From NCBI RefSeq assembly GCF_002443255.2, contig NW_019211456.1, positions 20,569,557 to 20,633,556 on the forward strand: a stretch of 64,000 nucleotides of DNA, in the 5' to 3' direction. The stretch's first letter is position 1, and every line of letters starts with the position of its first letter. A program made the position numbers and the translations under genes. Below are positions 11,221-24,088 of the stretch, one piece after another. The notes under the pieces were generated by a model. The model was not told the origin of the DNA, did no database searches, and saw only the letters and a program-made list of their open reading frames with translations. Source of the DNA: Varroa destructor (Eukaryota > Arthropoda > Arachnida > Mesostigmata > Varroidae).

Positions 11221-12810
11221 GTTCACTTACTTATCACTAAAACGATGTATGGACGCATAGTGACACAGGTAACAATTTAAGTAGGCTAGTAGGTCAACTA
11301 GGCTTCGGTACAGGAAAAAAACATAGGTCTGAGCAACGACAACAATACTGCAATGACGAAATCCTGATTACTGCAAGTCACGAGTTTTCGGCAAAAAAGA
11401 ACACGAAAAATCGTATCTCGGAGTGGTAACTAAATACGGGCTAGTTGGGAGAAGCATACGGTGCCGCTGGATATTCTGATCTATATTCGATATTCTGATA
11501 CTGTGATCTGGTCGTGAACGTTCAATTCTATGGGGATCTCAGAGATAGGACTCGCTATAAGTTCGTATCATAGACGCTAATAAAAAAAACTAGCTGGTCA
11601 AAACAATCGCTCAAATACTTCTCTCCCCTATTTATACGGGTTATAGGCGATATTCCATACAGTATCTATAGGTAGTAATTAGCAACGGCATTTACGTGTA
11701 TTCTAATAACCCGACGAATTTACTTATATCAATATCTAATGTAGGGTGTTAGCAGCTATTGCACAAACGTTTTCTCGCAGCTCTCCGACGTCGTATGTGA
11801 TAACGATTGCCGGAAGTCGTGGCTGCATTTTACTATCAGGAATGGAGAGAACACACATTCGTGAATGTCCGCGTCCCTTCAGGCTGTCCGCAGATATACG
11901 CATGTTTAACGATAAGACGAACGGCGGATAAATGCTGAAGAGCTGGATAATTTCTACTTCAAACCGCTATGCCGTTGTGTTTTTGTACCATAAGTCGAAC
12001 TCTTGCCATGTTTCCTTTTTCCATTACGTATTTGTAATGTTACGCGCAGCAACTAACGGATCTTCCCAATATGAAAAGGTATAACGTGGGCCTAAAACCA
12101 CGCACGCTACTAGTCGCGGTGCGTCGCGGATTCTATGCACGAGAAACGTGCTCGTGCCCGTTCTAGCAATGCATGAACTACTGCAACTATACGAACGCTG
12201 CCGATTCTTCTGTTTCGGCTTCGAGAACAAACCTTTCGTTTCATGTTGACATCGGGCCCGGGTCATCAACGAACCTAATCGGTAGCCGTCGTGCGCGCCA
12301 AATCGGCGGTTTATAAATACAAACATGTCATTACCGGTGGCCTCTTACAGCAGTTCTTCCGTGCAGTTCTTCGGCAAACTAGCCGACATTCAACTAAAGA
12401 AAATAAACGCCACTCATGACAATTGCTTACAGATGGCTACCACCGCAATCTCTTGACGGGTAATTTGCTAGCTGCCTCTGTGTGGCTAACATCGGAGCCG
12501 GCTAGTAGCACGCCGATTGTGGCCGTCATCAAAAGCACCGGCGGGCCGACATGAACATCAGCACCGAAGCAATGGCGGCCACCGAGACGCAATTAAGGTT
12601 TCTTTTCTTACATCTGTAACCTTCACTTTCGATGAGTAACACCGAGGCCGTATCACCAACCAACGAATGGAAAGATGAAAATTGGAAAAACGAGATCAAA
12701 GAAGATGCCAAACCGGTCGGAAATCTACGATCATTTGGGGACCGGCTGATAGTAACACTAGCGGAGTCAAACAAACTAAGGCCATACGTTTGTCCTTTAT
12801 ACATCTATGC

Positions 12811-12826
12811 GTGTGTGTGTGTGTAT
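12811..12826. repeat. (GT)n microsatellite
   Basis: A short GT run interrupts the sequence near 12.8 kb. Confidence 0.8.
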
Positions 12827-13651
12827 GTACTGACATCGCAAACGATTCTTTGGCGTTCAATCTCAGAGATCACGAAAAGAAAAACGCTGGAAGTTACACC
12901 GCTTAGAAAACACTGCCGGGTCTGACCGGGTCTACACTGAAGAATCCGATCCACCAAAAACTGATAGCTAAACCTGATACAACTACAGTTCGATTGAGAG
13001 TATCGACTGCAATTTATCAGGTAAGTTAGTCAAATATCGACCTGTCATATTGCCACACGAGTAGTATATATGAAGTTGATCATTTACGATCAGAAAATGT
13101 GCCGCCAGTAAGCTGAACGGATATCACTATATATGAACATAACAGTTAAGATTGCCCTCTAGGGATCCCCATCTCACCGACTGCTACATCGAGAACACAG
13201 AATAAATCAATGGGATACCGGCCTTTCATTGCCTCCCAGAATTTCTCCGATAAAATGCAATTGGCCCGAACGAGTGATTGTGTGATGATTGCATCGAATG
13301 TGACACTAATTGGGTCGAGACCAATAAAGCGGGGCCAAAAGGCGATATCGACGCAGATACTATCATCTCTGTAAGCTTGTCATTTTCCTTACGATTGCGT
13401 TGCTTTGTGTTCCGTTGTCTATGAGGACGTATATTTCGAATTTCGGCTTCCAAAACAGTATCAGGAACAGTACGCGTATCGCATAAGTGACTTTACATGG
13501 GGCAAGTCTATTTCAGCCTTCATTCTGAGTATGTAATGCTAGTTTTATAGTGCGCCCCCTGTCAATATAACTGTCCGTTAAGGACGGAGAAAATCTGACA
13601 ACCACTGGTTTTTGGCACTAGCTCAACGATTCGTCGTTAAACATGGAAAAA

Positions 13652-13721
13652 GCTGTTGTTTATACGATCAGCGTAATACTTGATTGTTGCAAGTATTATG
13701 CTGATCGTGACAATCTCCAGC
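13652..13721 (+). ncRNA. 70-base hairpin, pre-miRNA-like
   Basis: A 19-base arm, ACGATCAGCGTAATACTTG (13664-13682), pairs with 13690-13708 with one G:U wobble and a 7-base loop. Beyond small bulges, TTG/CAA and GCTG/CAGC continue the stem to 13652 and 13721. The length, loop size and bulges are those of a pre-miRNA, but a foldback transposon relic would look the same. I do not recognise a known miRNA seed. Confidence 0.35.
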
Positions 13722-15449
13722 AGACAAACAAACGAAAAACGAATCTTGCTTGTTAGCTGGCTGCTTGCCCCATAAATGCCTCACTCAAATGGGCACAGCG
13801 CAAATATATTTGTTCACCTTGTTTCGGCCTTTTTGCTTCTGTTCACGCGATGGCCGGGTCTAGACGGAGTGTCAAACGTGAAACCCTAACGGCCGTTTCG
13901 GACTCGATCACCCGTTTTTACTGCGACCACTGCTGTTGCTAATACGACCGATGCTGGAAAGGCGCCAACATTCAAACCGAAGCGATGACACTGAGACGTA
14001 GCAGAAATGTACACATGAAATGGACGGTTCTGGAATAAGTGTAACAACGGTGACAGATCAGATCTTGGCTTCGTCCATTGAATTTGATTAGAGTTATCGT
14101 CGATGACACAACAACACGAGAGAAAGAACACAGACTCAATAAACGAATGCATAAATCGACGATAATATTAAAGAACTCTAATTAGTAGAATAACCGCTAT
14201 ATCGTTATTTGGGTTAGTGGTCAATGGCAATTTTTCCTACTAGAAACACCCTCGCTCGCCTCAGTGTGCTTCACCTCTGCGTGAACGAGTATATACACGT
14301 GTGCGAACTCCACAGCGCTGCCTCATCTGCACAATTTTACACAATCAATCGTATTGGAGATACGCCGTACACTCTAGAGCAGAAATCATTCGAACTTTCG
14401 GGTTCCTATTGAACGCGGTCTCGCACAAACCGAGACCGTATTGCCGGTACAACTTATATCTAAACAGCTCCGAGTGTTCCGAACCTATCCACGGGTAATA
14501 CGTAGAGTATAGACTAACAATGAACAATATGACTGTCAAACATTTCGTGCAGCGTAGGCATTCCACCATATTTTATTGGATTGTTATTTTGCTTACTTCC
14601 ATTTAAGAAAGGTCGCTGTTAACGTGGAGAAAATCAGCATTCGAAGGTTACTGTCACCGCCAATTCAACATTCGTACTAACGTAATACAAACAACTTATT
14701 ATTCTCTTGTATCCAATGCGCTGCTGGCATCAAACGAGGCTGAGCGGACGTCTGGAGGGCGACACGACATAAGCTTTTTTTGTTTAGCACCCAAATGCCC
14801 AAAGGTTCACTTCCAATTCGATCTTTAGCATGACCACTTGATGATTAGTTCACAACTGGACGTATTCACTGCGAAGTGTAGTACAACAAAGGTGAAAAAA
14901 ACGTCCACTGCAAAACAGTATCCCTAAAACATAATAAAGTAGTTAGATTATAAATTATGCGTTTTTAGCATCTTAGACACAAGCTAACTTCAATTGATGG
15001 GTCATTTAGCAGCACGACAAGCCGTTAGATGATTTCGTGCTGACCTGGGCAATGAACAAACCCGCACGACCAAATGTTACGGCTTCGACGCTAACGTCGA
15101 CATCGTATCGATAAAGAACGCATCGAACGTAGGCGATGAGCAAGCTGGGGCCAATCTGTAGCCTAAAGGCGTGGCTATTGACTGCCTGGCCCGAAGATCT
15201 AACGTCAATAGTAATACACAACAATAACAACACGGTGCTTGCTACCATCGACGACTTCAAGCTGGGGCCTTCAGGACCTACCCGCCCGTTGGTCTTCTGC
15301 CCGGCACTCTTTCACCTCGGGATAGTTTCGTGACAGTCTTCCCGCGCATCGCCTCTAGTGTATCCAGTGCTATCACCATTGCTGACAGCAAAAACATGAA
15401 TAACATTAAAAGTTCTACTATTAGGACAGTGTAACTAGGCTGTTCTTAC

Positions 15450-15695
15450 CATCGACGTTCCCTTGGAGCTGTTGGCCGTACTGGCACTAGAAGCCGATAA
15501 AGTCATCCGTTTACCCGCTGGTGACTCTTTTGTTACAGCCGCCGTCCGCCGTAGTGGTTTAGGCAAGCATGCCCTTGATCGAAGTGATTGTTGGATCGGC
15601 GCTGACGGCGTTATTTTGTTGCCATCACCGATATGGGCTAAACTGTTGTTACAAGCCGTATCTGCTGTAGGCGCTTGGAGAGACGCAAGCTTTCG
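15450..15695 (-). CDS. Candidate alternative 5' exon, Ser/Thr/Ala-rich, 82 codons open
   Basis: The minus-strand frame is open for 82 codons between a possible acceptor (AAAGTCAG|CGAAAG) and a consensus donor (TCGATG|GTAAGA), both phase 0. The product is basic and disordered, with pieces such as LPKPLRRTAAVTKESPAGK and LSASSASTANSSKGTSM. Directly upstream in the same frame is ATG (15800-15798) followed by 31 more codons and a TAA at 15704-15702. The whole 15800-15450 stretch would thus be one frame but for that stop. It could be a septin 5' exon (phase fits 7126), part of another gene, or a decaying exon. I recognise no domain. Confidence 0.35.
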
Positions 15696-15704
15696 CTGAC
15701 TTTA

Positions 15705-15800
15705 TCCACAAACAGCAGCAATAGCTACCGGCGAAGGTGTCGCTGGTGCGTCTGCTGCTGCAACACAATCCGTATTGACCTCACTCGTCGATTCTGACAT
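15705..15800 (-). CDS. Short ORF directly upstream of and in frame with the 15450-15695 block
   Basis: The ORF opens at ATG (15800) and reads MSESTSEVNTDCVAAADAP followed by a short Ala/Pro/Val-rich tail. It stops at TAA after 32 codons, only seven bases before the candidate acceptor of the next block. An acidic, Ser/Thr-rich beginning like this is typical of a disordered N-terminus. It may be a real first exon whose stop reflects a sequence error, a small upstream ORF, or chance. Confidence 0.2.
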
Positions 15801-18800
15801 GGATGATTGTCTGCATCGATATATGATTAGCAGAAAATTGCTGTTCGAGCTGATTCCCCTTGTCAAAGTGACTTCGTAACTTCAATAGCCACAGTCGTTT
15901 ATATGTATATACTAGAAATTGGAGATGCCAGAGAGATACCCGACTTGCACAACAGCCGCACACTGATGCCACTTAATTCTGAAGCCGCAGATTCATTTAA
16001 TCGATAATACTTTGAAAGTTTACAGATGCTTTAAAATACTACTTTAATAGTTCCCGCTCGAAAAGTTCTCTGAACTGCTTTTAATGTTCTAGAATTTGTC
16101 ATTCCCACGCACAAGCCAAAGTTCCGGTGAAACTCTACGACTCCCAATGGCTATCAGAGTTCGACTGAGCATTGTATTCGAGCGCATGACAAAGATAATT
16201 TTCTCAGCAAATGAAGATGACGTTATCCAGATCTCCCGACACCATTCATATCGAACGAACGATTGAAAATTATAAATTTCTCAGATCCCAAGTACGTTTT
16301 TTAAATGCGACCGCCTCAAATCCAATAACAGGTTTCGTTGGCGAATATTGTTGGCGAGTCCAAGATTAATAATGACTCATAGTATCGATATTTAACATAA
16401 TGTGCGTCTTCTGCTCAACATGGCAAATCTGGGAACGCCACAAGCACGTGTCTTGATCAGGATCGGTTTGACTGATCTGAGTGTTGAACCTTCCTATCAC
16501 CGCCTCTTATTTACGATGCGCACGTATTATCGCTTGCTGGAAAAGCTAGAAAGATTGATAGTACCGTTCAGCATTTTCATATCTCAGCCAATATCGGATG
16601 TCAAGATTCGACACCAGCGAATGGAAGTGGCGGGAGAAAGCGAACGTTGTTCCATCAACTGACCTGCTGGCGAATGCAGTGTTAACAAACTAGTGAAAAA
16701 CAAAAAAAAAAATGCAAACAAAAAACTCTATTTTGAACAAGCAGCGTTATTATTCAACCTTTATAATTATTATATTTTATTGTAGATATTTAGTGACAAA
16801 TTTCCGAGTCCAACGATTTTCACGTGCTGTCATGTGCTGAGAAAGTCACCAGCGTGATGCACTTCTAATCGCGCTTTAGATAATCGAGTATGGTACGAAC
16901 GACAAAACGGTCTCACGGAATTCTATTAATCCAACATTCACGCGCGAAGGGCGCTGTAAGTCGACATAATGATAATAAGGAACATACACAAACCAAACGT
17001 GTCTATATATACATGTATGTTGTTTGTTTACACATGCTGTCTGACATGTATATGTCTTCGGCCTTAAAGCAGCGATCTCTGATTGTGATCGTGAAATCAG
17101 CCTGATTAAGTTGATTGAAACTTGTAATAGTGGTGCGGCCACCTAATCGACTACCTTGCCTGGTTCTTGATAGACAAACAACCCCGCTCTTATTGTTAAC
17201 TTGCATGTTTTTAAAGGAGATTACTACTAACCAACAAGTCATGTTGACTGCGGCATAATGGAGACGATCACTGATGAACTTTTGCTCTTTTTCTATGAAT
17301 AAGAACGATACTTACTGCTCAAACGTAATCCAAGAAGCTTCAAGTGGGAATTAAAGAAAAAAAAAAGGACAACTTAGTAAACACTCGCATGGTAGATTGG
17401 TTAAGGCGTACCTCAAAGCGCAGAAAGAGAAAAATATCGATGCGTTATGCATCCTTCTCTACAACTGCAAATAGGTGACCCGAATGCCTCGTTTTGAAAT
17501 GTGATGATCTTGTGCCTCACACAATTATCAGCTACTGAAGAACACCAAAGACCCGGAGGCCACGTTAATATCGATCCTTGGCATTCGTGTTTGCTCGTAG
17601 ACCATAAGCGTTTCCAGCTGAAAACATCTACAAGCACCCCTCTACGATGCGTCAAAACATACGCGAACTCCCAGTTATTTTCAGCTACGTAAGCCAATTT
17701 TGTGAATAATGCTTATTTCGTATGGCACAGGATCGGACTGAAACGTCAAAACTGACACCTTCGCGGCAGGCAATGAGTTGGCAATGAGCACAGTGGCGAC
17801 AGTAGCTGAAGGGTGCCGCCATGTTTTTTATGCGTAGTCTCGAAATACATGATAGGCGGTACTAGGTGAAACATTGAACTTTTTTGAAATAGGCAACGAA
17901 CGCGCGCCCCCGTCTCTCCTAAGCCTTGGACGCCGCTCTCTATTTAGCAATAGGATTAGCGCTATGATATAGATCCTTTCGGCTGTTTCATTGAAACGTA
18001 CTATTTACGTATCAAAATTCATTTCTGAGCATTGCGTAAGTCAGAAGCATAGAACCCTATCGTCTCGGCTGGCCTGCGTCAGAGTCGACCATTCTTCATG
18101 TTGCGACTTGCGTGTCGTCAACCGCAAACATCTACTATATGTTGCGCAGTAAAAAAAGACAATGTTTGATCTCGTTTTAGAATTATCGTTTTAGAAATAC
18201 TGAGAAGATTTCGAATTCGTTCAAAACATCGCTTTGCTTAAATCATTCCTTTCGCGCGATGCTGCCGTGTTCTCTAACTGTACCTTCTATAGAGACGTAA
18301 GGGAGGGATGGGCTTCGTATGATCCACATAATAAACGCTGGCAAAGTGCAGCGAAGCACTTCTTGACTCTCGTCGATATTCATAATAATGGTCGTATTTG
18401 AACGGATGGACACGACACTGCACTTCTGGAAATTATGGTAATTACCATTATGAAACGTAAATAATGGCATAAATTGGGTTGAATTGGGGTAGAAAAATGG
18501 CGATATGGGTCGGTTTGTATAACAGTGTTCATAAGGTACACAACAGCATACAGCCATTTAGTTGCTGCGTAGGAGCGGTGAGAAAACACAAATTCGACTT
18601 AAATTACTCATTGCAGAAGGCAGTTAGTTTCAGTTGGATGATAAGGTAAGTACTTGTCGACCGACTGAACGAGCAGTTGACCCCGCGCCTGCCTCGATCC
18701 TACGGCATAATCCAAGCAAATTTTCACAGTACGTAACGGTTTTTTAACGATTTCGCAGTTTCACATGAAACTCGACCGCTGATACTGGCGGTAATATAGG

Positions 18801-21800
18801 CAAGTTAACACACGATAAATTTTATTTCTCACTGACGGCCACGTGTTCAATTAGCGCTCCTTTTCCAACAGCGAAACTTCCGGACGCGTGGCCCAAACAA
18901 CCTAACTGCTGACGATGTTCATCTCTCCCATCGTCGCCGCGACAGTCACTGGCAGAAGCCGCTACAAGGTCTACTTGGAAGGCGCAAAAATGCGTTACAA
19001 GGCTTTCGATGTGGCCTTCTTTGTAAGCAATAGCCCATGAAAGTCCCATTACAGAATGGTGTGCCGTTGGCCTGCACGTCTTTCATGCGTCTCTCGCTGA
19101 GCATCTGTAACAGACATATCATAAATCATGTGGTCAAACCTTGACAGCATTTGTTTCTGACAAAAACGGCTTCGATAATACAAACTATCAAATCTTAAGG
19201 TACATCGAAGCTATATTATGTCTTGCCCTAGACGATAGGTGAAGGCTCTGGGAATCCTCTAGTCTAGAGAAAAGATACAATCAACTTCGGCTGTCACTAG
19301 AAAACCTGCGATGGTTCCGAGCAGTTCTTTACTTTGACGGAGTGTCGTCACAGAAGCTACCCGACAAGCGGAATGTATGTTGAAAATAGAATGGCATGCG
19401 TAAAATGTGGCCAATAAACAAAAATCAAAGGTTTTCGCAGCAAGTATTTGTATATAGTTTAGATGCCCTACTTCGAGCGCAGCGTCTGTTATTACTATCA
19501 CAATAATATTGATGATTCGAGTTGTCTGTCAAGCCGGTCCACTCGTAAGCTAGAAGGGACTATTAATTTTTCTCTCTATAGAGTTCATCACTGGGTGTCA
19601 CGTTCGTGCCTCAGTTCACGGGCCTTCGTAAAACATCACTGTATACTGTGCTCAGTCCATGAAGCGCAAAGCTTCCTACACACAAAACGCAGAAAAATTA
19701 CTATAATTTGCACCATTCAGTAAACATAGCGCTAACTCGAACTCAGATGTTTTTCGTGACTCTTGTTGAAACGCCTCCAACAAGTACAGAGTTTGAGTGA
19801 TATGCTCAATATATTCTAAATATTCTACTGATTGCTTTTGGCAGGGCAAGCACATTGTACTCGTGATTTATTCCAATTTCCAGGCAAACATGTGTCTAGG
19901 ATAATCGGCTAAAATAGTCGATAGAAATTTATTTTTCCTTTGCGGGGCAGCCCGCCGCCTGTCAGCCTTAACCTTCTTGACACGAACGGGTAACCTGATT
20001 GCAGGGTTCAGTGTTGGGAAAATCTAATGACACTTCACTCGTTCCACCGTTACATGTATGCACATCCAGCCGCACAATAGATCATCTCACGCACCGTTCG
20101 GTCCAGTCGAAGTAGTAATTCTCCGTTGTTCACAACAACGGTGGCATTAGGTCAACTTGTGCCCTTTATTTAAAACTGCTGACGCAGGAACCCTGACTGC
20201 GCCTGCCAGCTACGACGCGGATGGCTGCCTGATTAATTTACAGCCAGACAAACAGGTTGCTTCCGGACGGACGATGCGTCAAAGGCCAACTATTTCCTGT
20301 GTTCTTGGTTATGAAGGCAATGGTTAAACATCCATCTGTAAAGTTACTAGAGATAATTAGTATGACTTATGAGCACTGATTCCGTCACCAGGTGTTGATA
20401 AAGAAGCCTGGAAATAGCACCGGTCATATTACCAAAGTCCCGATACTCTTCGTCAATATGACGATTATTTTGGTTGGATTTTGACAATGCTTAGCCGATA
20501 TACAGATCAGATTCGCTGGACTGGTAGCCATGTCTCTTTTCTAACCCAAGTCGATGGCTATGCAAGACTATCAGAACATGATATATAAGTAACATGAACA
20601 CCAAGTATCGTTTTGCTTCAATCAAAGCTAAGTCTGTAGGAAAAATATGAGCGAGTTCGATACTTCTCCTGCAATTATTGGTAGCGCAATGACGGGCCAC
20701 TTAGTTATGCTATCAGAAGGACGTGTCACCGTATTTTGGGGTATCAGCGTTACGGGATCTTAGGTCAGGGTCTTTTTGATATTTTTCTTTTTGGGCAGCA
20801 TGATATTTTTCGCTCGGTATTTTAGTTATCAAGCCTTGCTTCAGACGGCCGGCTTCCAGCTCGAAAGCGCCATGTATCTACGCCTGGACACAAACCTAGA
20901 TCCCTCGTTTGTGTATAGCAGAAAAATCTATTAAAGCACATGAAAACACTGATAAAAACGTATCGGTCTAAGTAGTATAGCCGCATGTTTTCATGAGCTA
21001 GAGAACAAATTGGCATGTCACATAGGAAGAATGTATTCGAATATTCTTTATTTAAACTGCGGGAACTCATACGACTAGGTCCAGTAAGTAAACCTGAAGG
21101 CTGCTAGTTCTATCTCTGTCGATTTCTAAGTTTATGGGCTTGATAGTAATAGGTAAGTTAAATCCCCGCCGCTTTGAGCAATTCTTATTAAACACAGTTC
21201 TGTTATTGCTAAGTATATTCAATATCAATAATGTATCCGTTATATTTTTCTGGATGCATCATATATAAGTTTACACATGGCGAGTGCGTACAATTTTCAA
21301 TATCTCTGTAATATATACAGTTACAAGAGGCTTACGCGTAACACTCTGCCACAAGTAAACGCAAGCGGAAAAATAACTCACTATTATTGATTAGGCGCTA
21401 TTACCGAATTCGAATGATCAGTATCAGTGAGCCGGCGAACAACTTTTGCTTTTTAGTGCGGTTCTGCTTGTCGAAATCCGCTTTCGTTCCACATCGCGCA
21501 TGACGCGACAACAGCGACCTCCCTTCAGCCGTTCGGCTACGCTAAAACATCACGTGAAATGTCAGAATCGGCGTATTTTCCAACGTCAGCGGAAATACAA
21601 CACAGGAGATTAGATTTGGCGGCAGAAACCGGGATTTTTCTAATCGTGACCTACGCGAAGCAGTTCTGCTGGGTCGGATCTCCTTGGCGTTAGGAGCACA
21701 CGCTGGCGTTAACGCCTTGCCAAATAAACGGTAAATAGATTACGGTACCCGACAAATCGTTCCGATTTTGTTTGGAAAAGCGATGCCTTAATAAAGACTT

Positions 21801-22352
21801 CGTAAAGAAAACCCTCACTAGACTGGAAATCGCTAAGACACTTGTAAATGTGACAAGTGGTGCGAAGTCTTGCATTTCGTCTATTTGAGGTTACAGTTCA
21901 AAATATAGGGTCGTATCAGGATAAAGTCTTCAGGTCCGGACGCTCACTTGCCATTAAGATTGGTATAAATGCATTTATTTTTGATCTGCCCGGTTACCAG
22001 AAATTTTATTACATTTTTATTCCTTAAATCCTCATGCATCCAGCGAAAAATCTGCTCTACCAATAGGCTCCGTAATCACAGTATTGTCGCGCATCAAAGG
22101 ATGCCAGCGAACAGTTTCTAACTTAAGTAGCAATTGCTATGGTAAAAACATTAAAACCTACAAACCGAAGTATTTACGTACCAATGAGGTGCTGATGATC
22201 TCGTCAAAACAAACCAAGCTATATTATTGCATATATCATTTGCATGGCCTGCTTGGAGAAAAATGATGGCCACATAATGGGCGTCACTAAAGGTCGCACT
22301 GAAACAACAATAACTAAATAACGCCGCTTTTAGGTCAACGGACACAGATGGT

Positions 22353-22355
<3 letters not shown>

Positions 22356-22399
<44 letters not shown>

Positions 22400-22430
22400 C
22401 TATATATATATATATATATATATATAGCAA
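22356..22430. repeat. (TA)n tract containing a perfect 34-base palindrome
   Basis: TA repeats run from 22356 to 22396, then TTGC, 26 bases of TA and GCAA. The segment 22397-22430, TTGC(TA)13GCAA, is a perfect palindrome able to extrude as a cruciform. Confidence 0.9.
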
Positions 22431-23916
22431 TAGGTTTTGAATGTTTCATTTCTTTTTAGCTGTAATACAGTCATTTTTAACTTCTTGAAAAATGACTCCA
22501 CCACAGCTCATGTAATTGCTTTATGTACTGCTAATTGGAATCAAATTTAATCGTAGATATGTTATTGTCAACGGTTCTTCTTATCTACTAACTTCAAGAT
22601 AGTATAAATCTTTCGAGACCGGTGTACGTAAAGGGCAAGAACAAACGCTCGTAAGGTACTGGCAGTCACCCAACGAAAGTACACCGGCTCCACGTGTCAT
22701 TATTTGTTGTTGCCGAATGGTGTTTGAACGACTGAGTTTTTATCTATCCGTCCAATCACTTTACTCCCCAAGACCCTCAGCACGCTGGCAATGGCCAAGG
22801 AAATTCGGTGCAGTTATATCCGGAGCGGTAAATTAATCCACTGTTGTGCTTATTTTCAGTTTTTGACATTCACAGCCCAGTTTGCAATAGCCGACAAGCA
22901 CAAGGTCGTCTTACTCAAAGCAAGACCTAATTTCTGAGCATGCAGGACAACCGGCTCAGCTTACTAAGGCACGATCCGGATCCGATGTTGGTGCCATTCT
23001 TGAAAATTAGCGCTTCTTTATGCATCCCTAAATACGCCACAAACGATAACAGTATACACAACGTGTTCAGCGTTTCAACAGAGATACCTATTCATCCACT
23101 TGAAAACGCGAGTTGAGGATGTGCACCCAGTGCATATAATGCACATCTAAGGCAAACTAACTATAAAGATACGGAATACGCATGAAACGGTATCTGAATA
23201 GCCTTAAGACGCACGCACAAACTCAGTTTCACCGCAGTAGTGTCCGTGATGTACGCGCCATGCCGCCGCTATTTGCTATGGCGATCCTCACTATGGGGGC
23301 TAGTTGTACTGCTGCGTGCTTCTGAAGATTGCCTTCCATCGCGTTGGAAATGCTATTGGTAGATATTTCCTTCTCCTCTAAGCACCATGATACTGGCGGC
23401 CGAGAGGGCAGCTAAAGCCACGAGCGGGACCGACCGATCGGTTGGAAGACTCTGGTCGGCAACAGCAGTGCCGGCAGACGCACAACGCAGCGCGCAGCGA
23501 TACAACTTCTTACCACTTCTGTTAAGAATCATCAAGCCAAGATCAACACCGTCATATTAAAAAAAAATCATTGTCTGTCCGTTTGTCTGCCAGCCAAACA
23601 GGACGACAAACTATCGTGGCGAAATCGGCAAAGGACCTGCAGCGAAAAAGCGGCGCAATCCGCGCGAACTGCTACGATTCAACTGAAGAAGGGAGAAGAT
23701 CGGCGCTGGACACGGGAAACATATATGGTCCGGAGCACGATACTTTGAAAAGCGACGAGCATGAACACGGCAGGGCGGAGGCCGCAAGAAGAAAATAAAG
23801 AAGATGAGCGGAGGACGTGGAGTTGCAGAAAGGCAGCGCGAAGCGCTGGATTGGATAGAGTGGCCCATGTAGAACGGATGGATTAATGGCGTCACATAGT
23901 TATACATATATATACC

Positions 23917-23938
23917 GAGAGAGAGAGAGAGAGAGAGA
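23917..23938. repeat. (GA)11 microsatellite
   Basis: An uninterrupted GA run. Confidence 0.95.
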
Positions 23939-24058
23939 TTTTAATTAAAGAACCTCCAGCGAGAAAGCTGTGTTTCCGCTAGCGGGACCCATCCGGCTGC
24001 CCTGACCTGGTTAATTTTTACATCGGCTTCAACCCGGGCCGAAGAAATCAACTCTAGC

Positions 24059-24088
24059 CAATATATATATATATACATATACATATAG
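24059..24088. repeat. TA/CA-rich microsatellite
   Basis: An imperfect run of AT and CATA units. Confidence 0.75.

Noticed and set aside
15006..15260. Minus ORF with a signal-peptide-like start (MVASTVLLLLCITI)
   Set aside because: Its start overlaps a likely splice donor (TCGATG|GTAGCA), and the rest has no secreted-protein features such as a cysteine pattern.
17391..17408. GGTAGATTGGTTAAGGCG, which looks like a tRNA A box
   Set aside because: No anticodon arm or B box follows.
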